Source: Candidatus Sulfopaludibacter sp. SbA3 (GTDB lineage Bacteria; Acidobacteriota; Terriglobia; 2-12-FULL-54-10). From it: a DNA stretch of 9,472 bases. The stretch is from contig CAMBEY010000099.1 in the NCBI GenBank assembly GCA_945865705.1, positions 1-9,472 of the forward strand, written 5' to 3'. How positions within the stretch are numbered: the stretch's first letter is position 1; the number at the start of each line of letters is the position of its first letter. Positions 6,367 to 9,472 of the stretch are shown here, piece by piece. The position numbers and the translations under genes were made by a program. The notes beneath the pieces were generated by a model, which saw only the letters and a program-made list of their open reading frames with translations, did not search any database and was not told the origin of the DNA.

Positions 6367-7155
6367 ATGCGGCGTATTCTCACTGCTCTCGTCCTGATTC
6401 CCCTTTTCATTTACTTAGTCCTGTGGGCACCCTCGTGGATGCTGGCCGTGGCAGGTACCGTTTTTGCGCAGGCCGGGCTGTGGGAGTTTTTCCGCATGGC
6501 TGAAAAAGTTTCCGGCGCGCGAATGCTGCGCGTGCCGGGTCATGCCATCGGCCTCGCGCTGATGGGCATTTCGTTAACCGATTACTTTGCCGAGGGCACC
6601 GCCGCCCTGGTTCTGCTGTTGATGCTTATTGTGCTCGCCGAGACCATGTCGCCGAAGCGCGATCTCGCGCACTACTTTCCCGTTGCGGGATACTCGATGC
6701 TGGGCGTGGTCTATACCGCAGTCCCCTTGAGCATTATTGTGTGGGTGAGCCGACAGGATGGCGGCGCGCCGCTGGCGTTGTTCACCATGGTGACGGTCTG
6801 GGCCAGCGATTCGACCGCGTACTTTACCGGACGCGCCTTCGGCAAGCATCTCGCGTTTCCGCGCATCAGTCCCAAGAAAACCTGGGAGGGTGTCGCAGGA
6901 TCAATGGTTGGCGCGATGATCGTTGGAGTGGCAGGACATTTTATCTTCCACGATTGGACGGTAATCGCTCTAGCAGCAGCCGTGAATATCGCCGCTCAGA
7001 TCGGCGACCTGGTTGAGTCCGCCATGAAACGCAGCGCAGGAGTGAAAGATTCCTCCCAGCTCGTCCCCGGACACGGTGGCGTACTAGACCGCATTGATGC
7101 CCTCTTATTCGCCGCACCGATGCTATGGTATTATTGGCTTTTGATGAAGCATTAA
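6367..7155 (+). CDS. cdsA: Phosphatidate cytidylyltransferase (CDP-diglyceride synthase)
   Basis: This integral membrane enzyme makes CDP-diacylglycerol from phosphatidic acid and CTP, the branch point of phospholipid synthesis. The 262-residue protein is almost entirely hydrophobic helices, with a charged first few residues (M-R-R-I-L). The family signature runs from S218 to R242: S-A-M-K-R, then K227-D228, then P-G-H-G-G (234-238) and L-D-R (240-242). It also has W-A-S-D-S-T-A-Y-F-T-G-R and S-P-K-K-T-W-E-G, both usual for CdsA. The start lies 9 bases after the uppS stop without a strong ribosome site, which suggests translational coupling. The length is normal and the frame is intact. Confidence 0.95.
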   Translation: MRRILTALVLIPLFIYLVLWAPSWMLAVAGTVFAQAGLWEFFRMAEKVSGARMLRVPGHAIGLALMGISLTDYFAEGTAALVLLLMLIVLAETMSPKRDLAHYFPVAGYSMLGVVYTAVPLSIIVWVSRQDGGAPLALFTMVTVWASDSTAYFTGRAFGKHLAFPRISPKKTWEGVAGSMVGAMIVGVAGHFIFHDWTVIALAAAVNIAAQIGDLVESAMKRSAGVKDSSQLVPGHGGVLDRIDALLFAAPMLWYYWLLMKH

Positions 7156-7195
7156 GCATCACCCCCGAGGCACCCATAAAACCGCCCGCAACTCT

Positions 7196-8380
7196 ATGAA
7201 AAAAATAGGCATACTTGGCTCAACGGGCTCCATCGGCAGAAGCTGTCTAGCGGTGATCGAAGCCCATCCGGACCGCTTCCAGGTGGCCAGCCTCACGGCC
7301 GGGGAGAACGTCGCACTGCTCGCCGAACAGATTCGCGCCTTCCATCCGATGCTGGTCTCTATGGGCAGCGAGGCGGCTGCCAATGCCCTTTGCCGCGAAC
7401 TGACGGCTGGCGGCACCGCGCCAATCCCTGAAATCACGGTTGGCCGCGAAGGGATGAGACAAGCGGCCACACTGACTGAAATCGACGTAGTACTCTCCTC
7501 CACCGTGGGCGTCGCCGGTCTGCCAGCCACGTTTGCCGCGCTGGAAGCGGGCAAGCAAGTGGCGCTAGCCAACAAGGAAGTGTTGGTGGCAGCGGGAGAG
7601 CTGGCCACTGAGCTTGCTCATCGCAAAGGAACCGAACTGCTGCCCGTCGATAGCGAGCACAACGGGGTACACCAGTGCCTGCGTGCTGGTCGCCGCGATG
7701 AGGCTTGCCTACTTGTCCTAACCGCGTCCGGCGGACCATTTCTCCACTCCACCGCCGAGCAAATCGAGTCGGCCAGCATCGCAGCCGCACTGAACCATCC
7801 CACCTGGAAGATGGGCAATCGCATTACCATCGACTCGGCCACACTCATGAACAAGGGCTTCGAAGTGATTGAAGCGCATTGGCTTTTTGGTTTTACCCCG
7901 GATCAGATTCGTGTCAAAGTACACCCCCAGTCCGCCGTCCATTCGCTGGTCGAGTTTATTGACGGGTCGGTAATCGCCCAGCTCTCGGTAACTGATATGC
8001 AAGTTCCCATAAAATATGCGCTAACCTATCCGGAGCGAATGGCATCCAATAGCCATGGCTTTGACTGGGTCGGGCTGGACAGACTGGATTTCATGGAGCC
8101 GGATACGGCGCGATTCCCCTGTCTGCGGCTGGCTTACGAAGCCATGCGGGCGGGTCAATCCGCTACATGCGCGCTGAACGCGGCCGATGAAATAGCTGTA
8201 GCAGCTTTTCTCGAAGGCAGAATTCCCTTCGGCGCCATCAGTAGAGTGATTGAGGGAGTGTTGGATGAATTGCCGGTCCGTAGGCTCACCAGCGTCGATG
8301 AAGTACTCGATCATGACGCCGCGTGCCGGCGCCTGGCCACCCGTCGCCTGACAAAAGAACTGCTCACGACGCGCGTCTAG
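7196..8380 (+). CDS. dxr: 1-deoxy-D-xylulose 5-phosphate reductoisomerase
   Basis: This cytoplasmic NADPH-dependent enzyme converts DXP to 2-C-methyl-D-erythritol 4-phosphate, the first committed step of the MEP isoprenoid pathway. The protein has 394 residues, normal for the family. The NADPH-binding loop G-S-T-G-S-I-G is at 8-14. Next come A-N-K-E-V-L-V-A-A-G-E, then V-D-S-E-H-N with metal ligands D152 and E154, A-S-G-G-P-F, and H-P-T-W-K-M-G...M-N-K-G-F-E with ligand E223. The C-terminal part includes A-L-N-A-A-D-E-I-A-V-A-A-F-L. ATG 7196 lies 40 bases after cdsA and has no clear ribosome site. Presence of dxr indicates the MEP rather than the mevalonate route and links directly to uppS in the same operon. 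Confidence 0.96.
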   Translation: MKKIGILGSTGSIGRSCLAVIEAHPDRFQVASLTAGENVALLAEQIRAFHPMLVSMGSEAAANALCRELTAGGTAPIPEITVGREGMRQAATLTEIDVVLSSTVGVAGLPATFAALEAGKQVALANKEVLVAAGELATELAHRKGTELLPVDSEHNGVHQCLRAGRRDEACLLVLTASGGPFLHSTAEQIESASIAAALNHPTWKMGNRITIDSATLMNKGFEVIEAHWLFGFTPDQIRVKVHPQSAVHSLVEFIDGSVIAQLSVTDMQVPIKYALTYPERMASNSHGFDWVGLDRLDFMEPDTARFPCLRLAYEAMRAGQSATCALNAADEIAVAAFLEGRIPFGAISRVIEGVLDELPVRRLTSVDEVLDHDAACRRLATRRLTKELLTTRV

Positions 8381-8416
8381 CAACGGTATTGAACGTAACG
8401 GTACGGAGAGGTAGAG

Positions 8417-9472
8417 ATGTACAACTTCGCAACTAGCATCATCGGCGTAATGATCGTATTGGGCATCATGGTGTTCATCCATGAGCTCGGCCATTTTCTC
8501 GCCGCCAAATATTTTGGCATCCGCGTCGAGACTTTCTCCATCGGCTTCGGTAAGCGCCTGTGGGGCTTTACGCGCGGCGGCACCGATTACCGCCTCAGCG
8601 TGCTGCCCTTCGGCGGCTACGTGAAAATGTCCGGCGAGAATCCCGACGACCCCACCAGCGGCTCCCCCGACGAGTTTCAGATGAAGCCGCGCTGGCAGCG
8701 CTTCATCGTCGCCATCATGGGACCGGCGATGAACATTGTCCTTTCCATCGTGCTGCTCACCGGCCTCTATATGTTTCGCTATCAGAAGCCCGCGTACGCG
8801 GAAGGCCCCGCGGTAATTGGTTACATCGCGCCAGACTCGTCCGCCTCCAAAGCGGGCCTCCTTCCCGGCGATCGCATCACGCGCCTCGACAACATGGAAA
8901 ATCCCGGTTGGATGGACGTCGAGATCGAAGTCGCCTCCAGCGCCAATCAAACGCTGACAGTCGCTGCTGATCGCAACGGGGCCGTCGTGAATGCCAAAGT
9001 GGTTCCCGCACCCACGGGCCGCTCGCAGATTGGCGATGTCGGCTGGGCTCCGCGCATGATGGCCAAGATTCAGGTGGTGGAATCCGACCTGCCCGCCGGG
9101 CTGGCTGGCATGCAAGCGGGCGATGTCCTCACAGCCATCAACGAACAGCCGATTACCTACTGGCCCGCGGTGTCCGAGCTGGTGCAAAAAAATCAGGGCG
9201 AGCCCATGCAGATAACTTATGCACGCGGCACTGAGCTGATTACCGCGCAGATGACTCCAGTCCCCAGCAAGGTCAACGGCGAGACCGAAGCGCGCTGGCG
9301 CATTGGAGTGCAGTTCACCAACGAAGTGATCGAACGGCAATTGTCATTCAGCGCGGCGCTCAATGAGTCGTTGACTACCAACAAGAAATTCGCGCTGCTG
9401 ATCTTCGAGTTCCTCGGCAAAATATTTTCCAACGAACTCTCTCCGCGCACGCTGGAAGGCCCCATCGGCATC
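8417..9472 (+). CDS. rseP: RseP-type M50 site-2 intramembrane metalloprotease, partial (C-terminus beyond window)
   Basis: The reading frame is open from ATG 8417 to the window edge (352 codons). GGAG at 8405-8408 sits 8 bases before the ATG. The first transmembrane helix carries the zinc motif HELGH at 22-26. A membrane-associated beta region follows (L-P-F-G-G-Y-V-K-M-S-G, 63-73), then G-P-A-M-N at 102-106 starting the second helix (to about 120). Two PDZ-like domains follow at roughly 125-205 and 215-285. The sequence stops in L-E-G-P-I-G-I, the motif just before the last helices, so the N-x-x-P-x-P-x-L-D-G zinc-ligand region is not seen. Family members cleave anti-sigma factors and leftover signal peptides in the inner membrane. 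It lies 36 bases after dxr, a standard neighbour. Confidence 0.95.
   Translation, partial: MYNFATSIIGVMIVLGIMVFIHELGHFLAAKYFGIRVETFSIGFGKRLWGFTRGGTDYRLSVLPFGGYVKMSGENPDDPTSGSPDEFQMKPRWQRFIVAIMGPAMNIVLSIVLLTGLYMFRYQKPAYAEGPAVIGYIAPDSSASKAGLLPGDRITRLDNMENPGWMDVEIEVASSANQTLTVAADRNGAVVNAKVVPAPTGRSQIGDVGWAPRMMAKIQVVESDLPAGLAGMQAGDVLTAINEQPITYWPAVSELVQKNQGEPMQITYARGTELITAQMTPVPSKVNGETEARWRIGVQFTNEVIERQLSFSAALNESLTTNKKFALLIFEFLGKIFSNELSPRTLEGPIGI

Noticed and set aside
8382..8403. AACGGTA occurring twice (8382-8388 and 8397-8403) before rseP
   Set aside because: It is a seven-base word repeated in a 36-base gap, with no promoter spacing or symmetry. Chance is the simplest explanation.
8021..9340. 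A 439-codon open frame on the minus strand across dxr and rseP
   Set aside because: It lies wholly opposite two well-supported genes with conserved motifs. Its translation is rich in His, Gly and Ala with no domain I recognise, as expected from the antisense of GC-rich codons.
1..9472. A mobile element, phage, CRISPR or defence system
   Set aside because: Apart from the REPIN-like palindrome there are no transposase, integrase, nuclease or repeat-spacer patterns. All genes have housekeeping or envelope character and lie on one strand.

Overview
The window reads as a chromosomal stretch of a moderately GC-rich Gram-negative bacterium, most likely an Acidobacteriota member. That placement is an inference from protein style (a DUF5777-like outer-membrane barrel, an M48 protease with a DUF7092-type N-terminus, a UlaG-like secreted MBL hydrolase) and from an intergenic palindrome that resembles dispersed repeats I remember from Solibacter-type genomes. 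Nothing in the window, such as rRNA, proves it. All nine genes lie on the + strand, and no tRNA, rRNA, CRISPR, insertion sequence or phage gene is visible.

Layout. Positions 1-33 hold a GC hairpin followed by T-rich sequence, a probable terminator of a gene upstream of the window. Gene 1 (64-1356) encodes an exported protein with one N-terminal CxxCH heme site joined to a predicted beta-barrel. After it comes a long imperfect inverted repeat (1364-1449, REP/REPIN-like) and a candidate promoter. A gene pair follows: a polytopic DUF898/YjgN-type membrane protein with an N-terminal zinc ribbon (1523-2713), and a membrane-anchored M48 zinc protease (2774-3931). An AT-rich gap with a 13-bp tandem repeat and a good sigma70-like promoter precedes a secreted MBL-fold hydrolase (4096-4863) and a Yip1-family membrane protein (4883-5425).

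From 5530 to the window end lies a compact operon for envelope and isoprenoid metabolism: uppS, cdsA, dxr and the start of rseP, with gaps of 9, 40 and 36 bases. Dxr commits carbon to the MEP pathway. UppS uses the resulting isoprenyl diphosphates to make undecaprenyl diphosphate for cell-wall carriers. CdsA makes CDP-diacylglycerol for phospholipids. RseP is the intramembrane site-2 protease of envelope stress signalling. This cluster is ordinary and well supported. rseP runs off the right edge.

The points most worth a second look are the monoheme cytochrome/barrel fusion, which has a Cyc2-like layout; the exact 50-residue internal periodicity in the DUF898 protein and its pairing with the M48 protease; and the REPIN-like palindrome.
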